A stretch of DNA of 64,000 bases, taken from Vibrio celticus. GTDB lineage: Bacteria; Pseudomonadota; Gammaproteobacteria; Enterobacterales; Vibrionaceae. Where the stretch lies: NCBI RefSeq assembly GCF_024347335.1, contig NZ_AP025464.1, forward strand, positions 1,054,001 to 1,118,000. The letters run 5' to 3'. The notes beneath the pieces were generated by a model that ran no database searches, was not told the origin of the DNA, and was given only the letters and a program-made list of their open reading frames with translations. Of this stretch, positions 33,790 to 41,907 are shown in pieces. Made by a program: the position numbers and the translations under genes. The first letter of the stretch is position 1, and every line of letters starts with the position of its first letter.

Positions 33790-35067
33790 ATGACAACCTT
33801 ATTAATCAAGAACGCGAAATTTCAAGACCAAGAGGGCTTGAAACAGATTCTGATTGAAAATGGTCAATTTTCTCGCATTCTCGATAATGACGCGCAAATC
33901 AATCATCAAGGCGACATCCTTGATGCTGAAGGTGGCATTGCAGTTACTCCTTTCTGTGAACCGCACATCCACCTAGATACTACTCAAACTGCTGGTGAGC
34001 CTAACTGGAACATCTCTGGCACTTTGTTTGAAGGTATTGAGCGTTGGGCTGAGCGTAAAGAACTGCTATCAATCGAAGACGTAAAGTCTCGTGCCAAGCA
34101 AACACTGAAATGGCAGATAGCTAACGGTGTTCAACACGTTCGTACACACGTTGATGTGTCTGACCCAACACTCGTTGCGTTAAGAGCGATGGTTGAAGTT
34201 CGTGAAGAGATGAAAGAGTGGGTCGACATCCAGATCGTTGCATTCCCTCAAGAAGGCATCCTTTCATACCCTAACGGCAAAGAGTTGCTTGAAGAAGCAG
34301 TGAAGATCGGCGCTGACGTTATCGGTGCTATCCCTCACTTCGAATTCACTCGTGAATACGGCGTTGAATCTCTGCATTATGTGTTTGAGCTTGCACGCAA
34401 GTACGACTGTCTGATCGACGTTCACTGTGATGAAATCGACGACGAACAGTCTCGCTTTGTGGAAACATTAGCAGCTCTTGCTCATAAGTTTGATATGGGC
34501 AAGAAAGTAACCGCTAGCCACACGACTGCGATGGGCTCTTACAACGGTGCTTACGCATCTCGCCTATTCCGTCTATTGAAGATGTCTGGTATCAACTTCG
34601 TGGCAAACCCGTTAGTGAACATTCACTTGCAGGGCCGTTTCGACGATTACCCGAAACGCCGCGGTGTAACGCGCGTTAAAGAGATGCTAGCAGCAAACAT
34701 CAACGTTTGTTTTGGCCACGATGATGTGTTTGACCCATGGTACCCACTGGGCACAGCGAACATGCTTCAAGTTCTGCACATGGGACTGCATGTGACACAG
34801 GTTATGGGCTACGACCAAATCAACAACTCACTTGATTTAATCAGCAAGAACTCTGCTCGCACATTGAACATCCAAGACAACTTCGGCATCGAAGAAGGTA
34901 AGCCAGGTAGCTTGCTGATTCTTCCTGCTGACAATGGCTTTGATGCAGTGCGCCGCCAAGTACCAGTGCAGTACTCAATACGCCACGGTAAGGTGATTGC
35001 AGAGACTCAACCAGCGAAAACAAAAATAAATTTAGATCAAACTGAAGATATCAACTTTAAGCGTTAA
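33790..35067 (+). CDS. codA: Cytosine deaminase CodA
   Basis: A 425-residue amidohydrolase. It has the metal ligands H59-x-H61 (CEPHIHLD), H212 (DVHCDEIDDE) and D311 (FGHDDVFDPW), and the substrate-contact segment HFEFTREYGVES. Positions run two residues short of E. coli CodA throughout. It deaminates cytosine to uracil in the cytosol, feeding pyrimidine salvage. It is intact although its usual transporter partner codB, directly upstream, is broken, so cytosine supply must come from another route or the gene is drifting. AAGGACACACT precedes the ATG. Confidence 0.95.
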   Translation: MTTLLIKNAKFQDQEGLKQILIENGQFSRILDNDAQINHQGDILDAEGGIAVTPFCEPHIHLDTTQTAGEPNWNISGTLFEGIERWAERKELLSIEDVKSRAKQTLKWQIANGVQHVRTHVDVSDPTLVALRAMVEVREEMKEWVDIQIVAFPQEGILSYPNGKELLEEAVKIGADVIGAIPHFEFTREYGVESLHYVFELARKYDCLIDVHCDEIDDEQSRFVETLAALAHKFDMGKKVTASHTTAMGSYNGAYASRLFRLLKMSGINFVANPLVNIHLQGRFDDYPKRRGVTRVKEMLAANINVCFGHDDVFDPWYPLGTANMLQVLHMGLHVTQVMGYDQINNSLDLISKNSARTLNIQDNFGIEEGKPGSLLILPADNGFDAVRRQVPVQYSIRHGKVIAETQPAKTKINLDQTEDINFKR

Positions 35068-35425
35068 TATCGTCTATACTAATGATCAAAAGGAAGCTGA
35101 GATGCTTCCTTTTGTTGTGTTGGACGAAGCGACAAAACTATCACTAAATCAGTGTAAATCTTGTACATTCGCACGGTATGACAAAAAAAGCACAAATTTC
35201 TAAAGCAATGCGTGTACATCTCAAAAGACTGTGTTAACATGCTCTCGCTCTGTTAGCCGGAGTTATTTAAGTTAGATGAATAGTAAAAAATTGACATGTA
35301 AAATCGTTACCCGTTTTTGTAAGTAGTTTTTCCTTATTTCTTAGCAATATTAAATAATTCAATTATCAGCGCATTGCATTAAATGCAATCAACAACTTAG
35401 AAAATTTATGAATAAGGGACAAATT
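35068..35425. other. Intergenic region and probable long csp leader
   Basis: About 358 bases between codA and csp. It contains the codA terminator (35088-35117) and a perfect 17-bp palindrome ATTGCATT-A-AATGCAAT (35373-35389), 36 bases before the csp start. A long 5' untranslated region is usual for cold-shock genes. No other gene is visible. Confidence 0.5.
35088..35117 (+). terminator. Rho-independent terminator of codA
   Basis: AAAAGGAAGC (35088-35097) pairs with GCTTCCTTTT (35104-35113). Confidence 0.88.
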
Positions 35426-35638
35426 ATGTCTAACACAAATACTGGCACTGTAAAATGGTTTAACGAAGAGAAAGGTTTCGGCTTCATTTCTCAAGACAAC
35501 GGCGGCGCTGACGTATTCGTACACTTCCGTGCAATCGTTTCTGAAGGCTTCAAAACTCTGAAAGAAGGCCAAAAGGTTTCTTTCGAAGTTGAAAACGGTC
35601 AAAAAGGCCTACAAGCAGCAAACGTTGTTGCTCAATAA
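35426..35638 (+). CDS. csp: Cold-shock protein (CspA family)
   Basis: 70 residues from the ATG at 35426, supported by AAGGGAC eight bases upstream and by the usual CspA start (TGTVKWFNEEKGFGFI); an ATG six codons earlier is less likely. RNP1 (KGFGFI) and RNP2 (VFVHF) are intact. It binds single-stranded RNA and DNA as an RNA chaperone. Codon use is strongly biased, as for highly expressed genes. A terminator follows directly. Confidence 0.95.
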   Translation: MSNTNTGTVKWFNEEKGFGFISQDNGGADVFVHFRAIVSEGFKTLKEGQKVSFEVENGQKGLQAANVVAQ

Positions 35639-36096
35639 TTAGCTCTTATAGCTAAAAAGAATTTTAAAGCGCTGATTTTTATCGGCGCTTTTTTATGGCT
35701 GCTCATAAACATTTCCCCTCTCGATACAAGCTTCCCCCGTTAACTCTGAACAAATGCAAATCATCAAGCAAGCCTCCTCAATCTAACCTCTCAGTTAAAG
35801 CTCGACGACCAAATCACTTCACTTTTTGTATGCGCTTCCCCTAGACAACAACAGTCATTTCTCAGCAATGTTTTGATACGAACCCACTCTATGTCGAAAG
35901 TTTGATAAGCCCAAATATGGTTAAAGAACAATCCATTAGATTACACTTATGAATACGCAATCGATATTCATAATAAAAATGAGTTATTTATCCAACCCTC
36001 ATCCACTAATCATATAATTTTTAAAGCAAAGACGTTCGAAATCCGCTAACCTTGTTCGCAAGTGGCTTAGTTGTTTTGGTATCTGCAGTAAAAATA
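35639..36096. other. Intergenic region between csp and the diguanylate cyclase gene
   Basis: About 458 bases. The csp terminator is at the left. The rest is AT-rich, shows no open frame with a domain and no clear operator. Confidence 0.45.
35666..35695 (+). terminator. Rho-independent terminator of csp
   Basis: AAAGCGC (35666-35672) pairs with GCGCTTT near 35686, followed by a T run. Confidence 0.85.
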
Positions 36097-37113
36097 ATGA
36101 ACAAAGACGAATTTCAGAAATCCACCGCAAATCTAAAAAAAGCGGTGCCTCTTATGATGAAGAACAGGGTGTCAACGACACCTGCAAATTACGCACTTTG
36201 GTACACCTATGTTGATAACGCTATTCCCCAGCTGACTCAAGACATGGATGGTGTTTTAGAACACTATGGTATTTGTCCTCCTGCCGTGGGTGAGCAGCTA
36301 TACAACAATTATGTTGCTTGCAAATCCGAAACCAGCATCAATGACCTTCGCGCTAATTTGGAACTGTTAGTTTCTGAAGTTTCCAATTCAATGAATGACA
36401 CCCTGACCGACACCTCCGCTTTTTCTGACATGATCGATAAAAGCTTCGAGGACTTGGCTCGTGTTGATAATGAAAGCTTATCTATTGATGAAGTCATGTC
36501 CTTGGTTCGACAGTTGGTGTCTGAATCTCGTCATATTCGTCATTCTACTCAGTTTTTGAACTCTCAGCTGAACTCTGCAACTTCAGAGATCACCAAGCTA
36601 AAAACCCAGTTAGTAGAAGTTCAGAAAGATGCGCTTTTCGATAGTACAACCACACTCTATAACCGTCGCTCTTTCGACCGTGACATAGAAACCTTGTGTG
36701 AAGCACAACAATCTTTGTGTCTGATTCTTCTCGATATTGACCACTTTAAAAACTTCAACGACACCTATGGCCACTTGTTTGGCGATATGGTTCTTAAAGG
36801 GATCGCTCGTAAGCTGAAGTTAAGTTGCCGTGAAGGTATTTCTGCTTATCGATTTGGTGGTGAAGAGTTCGCGCTAATTGTGCCAAACAAATCTTTGCGT
36901 ATTGCTCGTCAACTCGCTGATACCAATCGTCGCTCTTTAGAAAAGCTGTCGATTAAAGATCGCCGCAGTGGTGAACAAGTCGGCAGTATCACTGCATCGT
37001 TTGGTGTCGCTGAACTTGAACCCGGCGAATCAGCTCAATCGCTGATCGAGCGTGCTGATAAGCTACTCTACGAAGCGAAATCACTTGGCCGTAACCGAGT
37101 CATGCCTTTGTAA
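36097..37113 (+). CDS. Diguanylate cyclase (GGDEF) with helical N-terminal domain
   Basis: 338 residues from the ATG at 36097; upstream extension would need a TTG. The first ~160 residues are helical (LKKAVPLMMKNRVSTTPANYALWYTYVDNAIPQL) with a coiled coil leading into a GGDEF domain (TLYNRRSFDRDI, LLDIDHFKNFNDTYGHLFGD, RFGGEEF). The active site GGEEF is intact. The inhibitory RxxD site is not kept (R-E-G-I), so product feedback is probably weak. It is cytosolic. Length and N-terminal region recall V. cholerae VCA0956, from memory. It makes cyclic di-GMP. A terminator follows. Confidence 0.9.
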   Translation: MNKDEFQKSTANLKKAVPLMMKNRVSTTPANYALWYTYVDNAIPQLTQDMDGVLEHYGICPPAVGEQLYNNYVACKSETSINDLRANLELLVSEVSNSMNDTLTDTSAFSDMIDKSFEDLARVDNESLSIDEVMSLVRQLVSESRHIRHSTQFLNSQLNSATSEITKLKTQLVEVQKDALFDSTTTLYNRRSFDRDIETLCEAQQSLCLILLDIDHFKNFNDTYGHLFGDMVLKGIARKLKLSCREGISAYRFGGEEFALIVPNKSLRIARQLADTNRRSLEKLSIKDRRSGEQVGSITASFGVAELEPGESAQSLIERADKLLYEAKSLGRNRVMPL

Positions 37114-37166
37114 GACACACCAACAATGCTCTTATCGACATATTAGTTGGCTCGTATTTAAACTAG

Positions 37167-37202
37167 AAAGCCCCAAAGACATTATCTTCGGGGCTTTTTC
37201 TT
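37167..37202 (+). terminator. Rho-independent terminator of the diguanylate cyclase gene
   Basis: AAAGCCCC (37167-37174) pairs with GGGGCTTT (37190-37197), followed by T-rich sequence. Confidence 0.9.
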
Positions 37203-37240
37203 TAGCTGTGTAAATTGATTTAGCTACCTAGGTTTCACCG

Positions 37241-37837
37241 TTAGATCTGGAAGCAATAATTCAGGCAGTAGTCTTCACCACTCTTTGCTCTGAACTCTTT
37301 ATCTTCACTGCATGCCTTTGGTTTACCCTTTGCGTCACCTTGAATCAAACTGATCCAGTGGCGCATCGCTGCAATGGTCTCTTCACGCATTGTGGTTGTT
37401 GCTTCCATTGGCGATTGGCCAAACGTGGTGCATGATTCCAGCTGAATATCATCAATTTCTACTAGCTCAATACAACCCGTCCCTTTATGGCAACCAAACA
37501 TCACCTCTAGGTGACTGCCACTGCCATCTCGGAACAAGATAGAGTCTGGGTCGTTCTTCTCACCCATATAAGCTACAAACTGCTTAGGGTACTTCAAACC
37601 GCTGTGCTGACCATCTTTAAAGTAAGCCATAATATGACGGTAATCGACTACGTAGCTGGTTACGTCTTGATGTGAGCCATTCTCTAGTGGGAATAGTCGA
37701 TCAAGCAGCTGCTTTGCTTTCACTTGCTTTTCAGTTTGCTGATTAGCACTGATTGTCTCCACGGCAAAGACAGCTTCAGCGATAAATGGCTTTGATTGTT
37801 TTTGGATTTCTGTTTTATCGAATGTAAGCATATTCAT
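37241..37837 (-). CDS. Conserved hypothetical protein, divergent from an ScfR-like regulator
   Basis: 198 residues, soluble, no signal or membrane segment. Recognisable stretches are VTSYVVDYRHIMAYFKDGQHSGL, DPDSILFRDGSGSHLEVMFGCHKGTGCIELVEIDDIQLESC and a Cys-rich end (KACSEDKEFRAKSGEDYCLNYCFQI). I recognise no characterised family. It is divergent from the XRE/ScfR-like regulator with a shared 184-bp region, so it may be that regulator's target and linked to acetate or propionate metabolism. GGGA precedes the ATG within a few bases. Confidence 0.7.
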   Translation of the reverse strand: MNMLTFDKTEIQKQSKPFIAEAVFAVETISANQQTEKQVKAKQLLDRLFPLENGSHQDVTSYVVDYRHIMAYFKDGQHSGLKYPKQFVAYMGEKNDPDSILFRDGSGSHLEVMFGCHKGTGCIELVEIDDIQLESCTTFGQSPMEATTTMREETIAAMRHWISLIQGDAKGKPKACSEDKEFRAKSGEDYCLNYCFQI

Positions 37838-37995
37838 AGTCTTTCCCTCTTGACCAGTCCGGTGATAACCACCGATTTCTACAGCAAAAATGTGTCCTAG
37901 AGCAATTATTCCAAACTAACGTTTAATTTATTTGTCATTTTGTGAATTGCTTAGTTTGTAGATTAGCGCTTTTTTACATACAATTTCACAACAAA

Positions 37996-38019
37996 AATTT
38001 TACAATGTGAATTTTACAA
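37996..38019. promoter_or_regulatory. Direct repeat at the start of the ScfR-like gene
   Basis: AATTTTACAA occurs at 37996-38005 and again at 38010-38019, 14 bases apart, ending two bases before the ATG at 38022. A related TTTTACA is at 37972. It could be an autoregulatory site covering the start. Confidence 0.45.
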
Positions 38020-38021
38020 AT

Positions 38022-39536
38022 ATGGCCTTGTCAAAAAGTTTAGTTCGTCAGTCACATTTCCTAGGTACGAAGATACGTAACCTAAGAAAACGTAACCATT
38101 TAACGATGGAAGACCTGTCTGCGCGTTGTATTAGAATCGACCCAGAATGTGCCCCTTCCGTTTCTTACCTTTCAATGATTGAACGTGGAAAGCGGGTTCC
38201 GAGCATCGATATGCTGGAAGTGATTGCACAGGTCTTTCAGAAGAACCCGACGTGGTTCCTCGACGACGAATCTGAACAGCAAGCCATTGCTCCTGATAAA
38301 GGGAATCGTGGTGGGATAAGTGGCATGGCGCTCGAGCCGAGCTTCCTATTCTCAAACGACATCCTGCAAATTGCGATTCCTGAGATGCTGTCACAAACGG
38401 GCATTTCAGGCCGCCAGTTTGCGCACCTCTTGATTCGAGCACACCAAGAGAGCAACCAGAACCACTTCCCTGACCTTGAGCGCGCTGCGGAGGAAGTCGG
38501 CTTAAAACGTCTTAACCTCAGCGTAGAAGACCTGATAGACATCGCTAGAAGCCTAGGAATCAACATCCGCTGGGTGACGCGCACGCCGCAAGACGTCGTC
38601 GATGAGCTCGGAATTAACGCTAAGCAGTTAGTGACCTCCTTCTTTGAGCCTCCCGGTACTATCTTCTTAAACGAGATTCTTAAAGAGTACCCAACCCGTC
38701 TGAAATACGACCTTTCGGTTTATATCGGCCATTGCATTCTGCACAGCAAAGAAGGCCTAAAGAGTGTGTTGTCGGTCGGTAATAACAACACATGGGATGA
38801 CAACCAGATATCAGGCTCTTCACAGCTCAACTCCCAAGACATTCTTCAAGCATGGCGAGACTTTGAATCCAGCTTCTTTGCTGGCGCACTTCTGTGCCCG
38901 AAAGTCCCGTTTAGACAGCTACTCGACCGCACTGGTTACGAAATCGACGTTCACAAAAGAGCAGGGGTTTCCCCCTCTGTTGCGATGCGTCGAATGACTG
39001 TAGTATCGCCCTACCCTCACTGGCACTACTTTGATGCTTATGGGCCGGGGAAACTCAAGGCGGTATATCGCGGGAACGGGATCCCACTACCTTGGGGAAA
39101 TATGAGAACGGTCGCTGACCCATGTCAACATTGGGCTGTGTTCCGTCGATTATCAGAACCTCGAGCGGGAAGCTCGGCTCAAATCTCCATTTTGAACGTG
39201 GGTGATGAGCCAAGGATCTACTGCTGTGAATCCATCAATATGACGGATCCTGCGGGTAACAATCGTGTGTTGTGTGCTGGTATAGATCTCAACCCTGCGA
39301 TTGATGCTCAAGGCGGTAATTCAAGAGACATAGCAGAGCAGCTTAAAGCGTCATGCGTTAACAATGGTGGCTCTGTGGTAATTCCGCGTAACATCAAGAA
39401 AGATCTCACGACAATAGCCAAGATTCTAAATATAAATTGGATTGAACGTGGGATTGAGACAGAGGCGAGGCTTATCTGCTCCAGAGGTGGAGAATGCCCA
39501 CGCCAACCAAGCTGTTACTCAAAGTGTGGTGAGTAA
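38022..39536 (+). CDS. XRE-family ScfR-like regulator (DUF3612)
   Basis: 504 residues from ATG 38022; a GTG at 38007 would add five. An N-terminal XRE helix-turn-helix (LGTKIRNLRKRNHLTMEDLSARC...SYLSMIERGKRVPSIDMLEVIAQVF) is followed by a long domain found in the short-chain-fatty-acid-regulator group (RamB-like) and DUF3612. The C-terminus has a Cys cluster (LICSRGGECPRQPSCYSKCGE: C-x5-C-x5-C-x3-C). Relatives often control glyoxylate-cycle or propionate genes. Neither start has a recognisable ribosome site, so leaderless translation is possible. Its 3' end faces the second qrr gene. Confidence 0.85.
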   Translation: MALSKSLVRQSHFLGTKIRNLRKRNHLTMEDLSARCIRIDPECAPSVSYLSMIERGKRVPSIDMLEVIAQVFQKNPTWFLDDESEQQAIAPDKGNRGGISGMALEPSFLFSNDILQIAIPEMLSQTGISGRQFAHLLIRAHQESNQNHFPDLERAAEEVGLKRLNLSVEDLIDIARSLGINIRWVTRTPQDVVDELGINAKQLVTSFFEPPGTIFLNEILKEYPTRLKYDLSVYIGHCILHSKEGLKSVLSVGNNNTWDDNQISGSSQLNSQDILQAWRDFESSFFAGALLCPKVPFRQLLDRTGYEIDVHKRAGVSPSVAMRRMTVVSPYPHWHYFDAYGPGKLKAVYRGNGIPLPWGNMRTVADPCQHWAVFRRLSEPRAGSSAQISILNVGDEPRIYCCESINMTDPAGNNRVLCAGIDLNPAIDAQGGNSRDIAEQLKASCVNNGGSVVIPRNIKKDLTTIAKILNINWIERGIETEARLICSRGGECPRQPSCYSKCGE

Positions 39537-39573
39537 AAAAGTAATAACAAAAAATAGAACCTAAAATTCAGGC

Positions 39574-39681
39574 AAAAAAAACCAATCACAATAAGGGTGA
39601 TTGGTCATATATTTTGTGTGAACAAAAAAGGTTCACTAACAACGTCAGTTGGCTAGGTGACCCTCGGCTTAAGAAGGGTCA
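39574..39681 (-). ncRNA. qrr: Quorum-regulatory small RNA Qrr (second copy)
   Basis: About 108 nt on the minus strand, beginning TGACCC at 39681. The core CCTAGCCAACTGACGTTGTT is at 39657-39638. Stem 1 (with AAGGGTCA/TGACCCT) and the GTGAAC/GTTCAC stem are the same as in the first copy. The end differs: ACCAATCA pairs with TGATTGGT, followed by eight T (39574-39581). The body is almost identical to the copy at 32295, but the middle linker and terminator differ, so it is a paralogue and not a recent duplication. Confidence 0.95.
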
Positions 39682-39692
39682 CCATTACTAAT

Positions 39693-39800
39693 GCAGCATA
39701 CGTGCCAACTTTTCAAACACGTATTTACTACGCATCTGGACACGTATTGGCCGAATATCCTTGTTTGTTTTGCAAACTGGAATTGCAAATTGCGAAATTC
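39693..39800 (-). promoter_or_regulatory. Sigma-54 promoter and LuxO-like site of the second qrr gene
   Basis: On the minus strand TTGGCACGTATGCTGC has GG at 39706-39705 and GC at 39694-39693, ten bases apart, so the start is near 39681. About 77 bp upstream TCGCAATTTGCAA (39795-39783) matches the LuxO box with one change. Only one good box is visible, against three in the first copy. Confidence 0.85.
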
Positions 39801-39972
39801 AACAAAAACGCTAGTGATTATGTTGTTATTAATAAATCATTAAAGATTCATTACCCTTCCCAAAAATGCCATATTTCCCTTAGATTCAATCACTTTAAAC
39901 AGCAATAAACCTCTCCCTAGGTAACTCAACATAAACGGCTACTCAACATACACAACGCCCTAAACAACGCCC

Positions 39973-40010
39973 ATAAAAAAACGCGAACATTGAAATTCAA
40001 TATTCGCGCT
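39973..40010 (-). terminator. Rho-independent terminator of rhlE
   Basis: GCGAATATTGAA pairs with TTCAATGTTCGC in minus-strand sense (one wobble), followed by seven T. Confidence 0.85.
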
Positions 40011-40103
40011 TATTCGATTTCTATGACAGAAAGAGCTTAACCCACGAGACGCCTTTTTATAAAGCGACTCCTGTTCGTTGCTCTTTCAATATCTCAGAAA
40101 AGA

Positions 40104-41744
40104 TTACTTCTGAGGAGCTGGCTTAGAGCGGCTTCTCGACGGTGAAGGTTTGTTGCCTGTCGGCTTATTTGACGACTTGCTTGGGCCGTAGCTACCGCCG
40201 TAACCAGACTTCTTAGGCTTGCCTGCAGGTTTACCCGCGTTATTTGGCTTACCAGTACCGTTAGATTTACCCGCACTGCTTGGTTTGCTTAGAGTGTTCT
40301 GAGCACCCGCGTTATTTGCAGCAGGTTTATTGCCCGCACTACCGCGCTTAAAGTTGCTGCCGTTGTTTCTTACTGACTTATCTTCACCTGTCGCAGCTGA
40401 ATTGTTTTCAGCCGGTTTCTTTCCAGATGTTGACTTACGCTTTGGAGCCGAACCATTACCAGCTACATGACGCTTATTCTTACCTGCTGGCTTGTGCCCG
40501 CGAGCGTTATCACCAGAGCGTTGACCATCGGCATGTTCACGTGGCTGTTTTGCTTTCTTCGGTTTCTTAGGCTTGATTGGACGTGAATCCAAGCGAGACT
40601 CAGGCAACTTGTTTACTGGAGAGAAACCTTCCAGTTCACGACGCTCTAGCACTTGTTGAATCAGGCGTTCAATACCGAACAATTCACCCACTTCATCCGC
40701 ACAAACCAATGAAATCGCTTTACCTACTTCACCAGCACGGCCAGTACGACCGATACGGTGTACATAGTCTTCTGATACATGAGGAAGATCAAAGTTAACT
40801 ACTTGAGGCAGTTGCGGGATATCGATACCACGAGCAGCAATATCAGTTGCAACAAGTACTCGTACCTTACCTGTTTTGAAGTTCTCTAAGGCTTTAGTAC
40901 GTGCACCTTGGCTCTTGTTACCATGAATAGGTGCAGCAGTGATGTCTTGCTCTTCAAGGAAGCGAGCAAGCTTGTTCGCACCGTGTTTCGTCTTGCTGAA
41001 CACCAACACTTGTCGCCAATCGTTATCTTTGATTAGCTTCGCTAGCATTGCGCTCTTTTTCTTTTTGTCTACTGGGTAGATGCTTTGCTCAACCGTTTTT
41101 GCCGTTGAGTTTGCAGGGCTTACTGAAATCTCAACAGGATTGTTCACTAAGCCTTTCGCTAAGCTGCGGATATCATCAGAGAACGTCGCTGAGAACAGTA
41201 GGTTCTGACGCTTCTTAGGCAAGAAAGCTAAGATCTTACGAATGTCACGGATGAAACCCATGTCTAGCATGCGGTCCGCTTCATCTAGCACGAGGATTTC
41301 TAGTTGGTCAAAACGCACTGCATTTTGGTTGTATAGGTCAAGTAGACGACCCGGTGTTGCCACCAACACGTCACTGCCTTTACGCAGTTTTTGCATCTGA
41401 GGGTTAATCTTCACACCACCGAACACTACCGTTGAAGTCAGCGGTAAGTTAATACCGTACTTCACTACGCTGCCATTCACTTGCGCAGCAAGCTCACGAG
41501 TTGGCGTTAGCACGAGCGCACGAACTTGGTTCTGACGTACGCGAGTACCTTTCGATAACATTTCAAGAATAGGTAGCGTGAAGCCTGCAGTTTTACCTGT
41601 ACCTGTTTGAGCAGCGGCCATAACATCTTTGCCCGTTAGGACAGCTGGCACGGCTTTCTCTTGTATTGGTGATGGCTTATCGTAACCTTGTGCTTCAATA
41701 GCTTTAAGGATCGGTTCAGAAAGGCCAAGGGAGGTAAAACTCAT
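40104..41744 (-). CDS. rhlE: DEAD-box RNA helicase RhlE-like
   Basis: A 546-residue helicase. The conserved core spans residues 1-370: Q motif (FTSLGLSEPILKAIEAQGYDKPSPIQ), AQTGTGKT, PTRELA, VLDEADRMLDMGF, SAT, VLVATDIAARGIDIP and HRIGRTGRAGEVG. A 170-residue C-terminal tail is low-complexity, rich in Lys, Pro, Asn, Gly and Ser, as in marine RhlE proteins, and probably binds RNA non-specifically. It acts in RNA remodelling, ribosome assembly or cold growth. GGGAGGT precedes the ATG. Confidence 0.93.
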   Translation of the reverse strand: MSFTSLGLSEPILKAIEAQGYDKPSPIQEKAVPAVLTGKDVMAAAQTGTGKTAGFTLPILEMLSKGTRVRQNQVRALVLTPTRELAAQVNGSVVKYGINLPLTSTVVFGGVKINPQMQKLRKGSDVLVATPGRLLDLYNQNAVRFDQLEILVLDEADRMLDMGFIRDIRKILAFLPKKRQNLLFSATFSDDIRSLAKGLVNNPVEISVSPANSTAKTVEQSIYPVDKKKKSAMLAKLIKDNDWRQVLVFSKTKHGANKLARFLEEQDITAAPIHGNKSQGARTKALENFKTGKVRVLVATDIAARGIDIPQLPQVVNFDLPHVSEDYVHRIGRTGRAGEVGKAISLVCADEVGELFGIERLIQQVLERRELEGFSPVNKLPESRLDSRPIKPKKPKKAKQPREHADGQRSGDNARGHKPAGKNKRHVAGNGSAPKRKSTSGKKPAENNSAATGEDKSVRNNGSNFKRGSAGNKPAANNAGAQNTLSKPSSAGKSNGTGKPNNAGKPAGKPKKSGYGGSYGPSKSSNKPTGNKPSPSRSRSKPAPQK

Positions 41745-41907
41745 AGATTATTTTCTCAGTTGAATAACATTTAGTATGAGCAACACGTTAAAAAGTGCGT
41801 TGCTTCAGCTTTTGCTCATCAAATACATTGATACGGAGCAAAGCGCGGTATTCTGAGGCTTTTCCCCCCATTCAGCAACTAAATTCTAATCGCAGCTAAA
41901 ATTCAAC

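Noticed and set aside
32284..39700. Inverted ~70-bp repeats at 32.3 and 39.6 kb as ends of a transposon or MITE
   Set aside because: Each copy has its own sigma-54 promoter, LuxO-type boxes and a different terminator, and the core is the Qrr signature. They are paralogous small-RNA genes.
39657..39908. 83-codon frame on the plus strand
   Set aside because: It overlaps the second qrr gene and its promoter antisense; no coding evidence.
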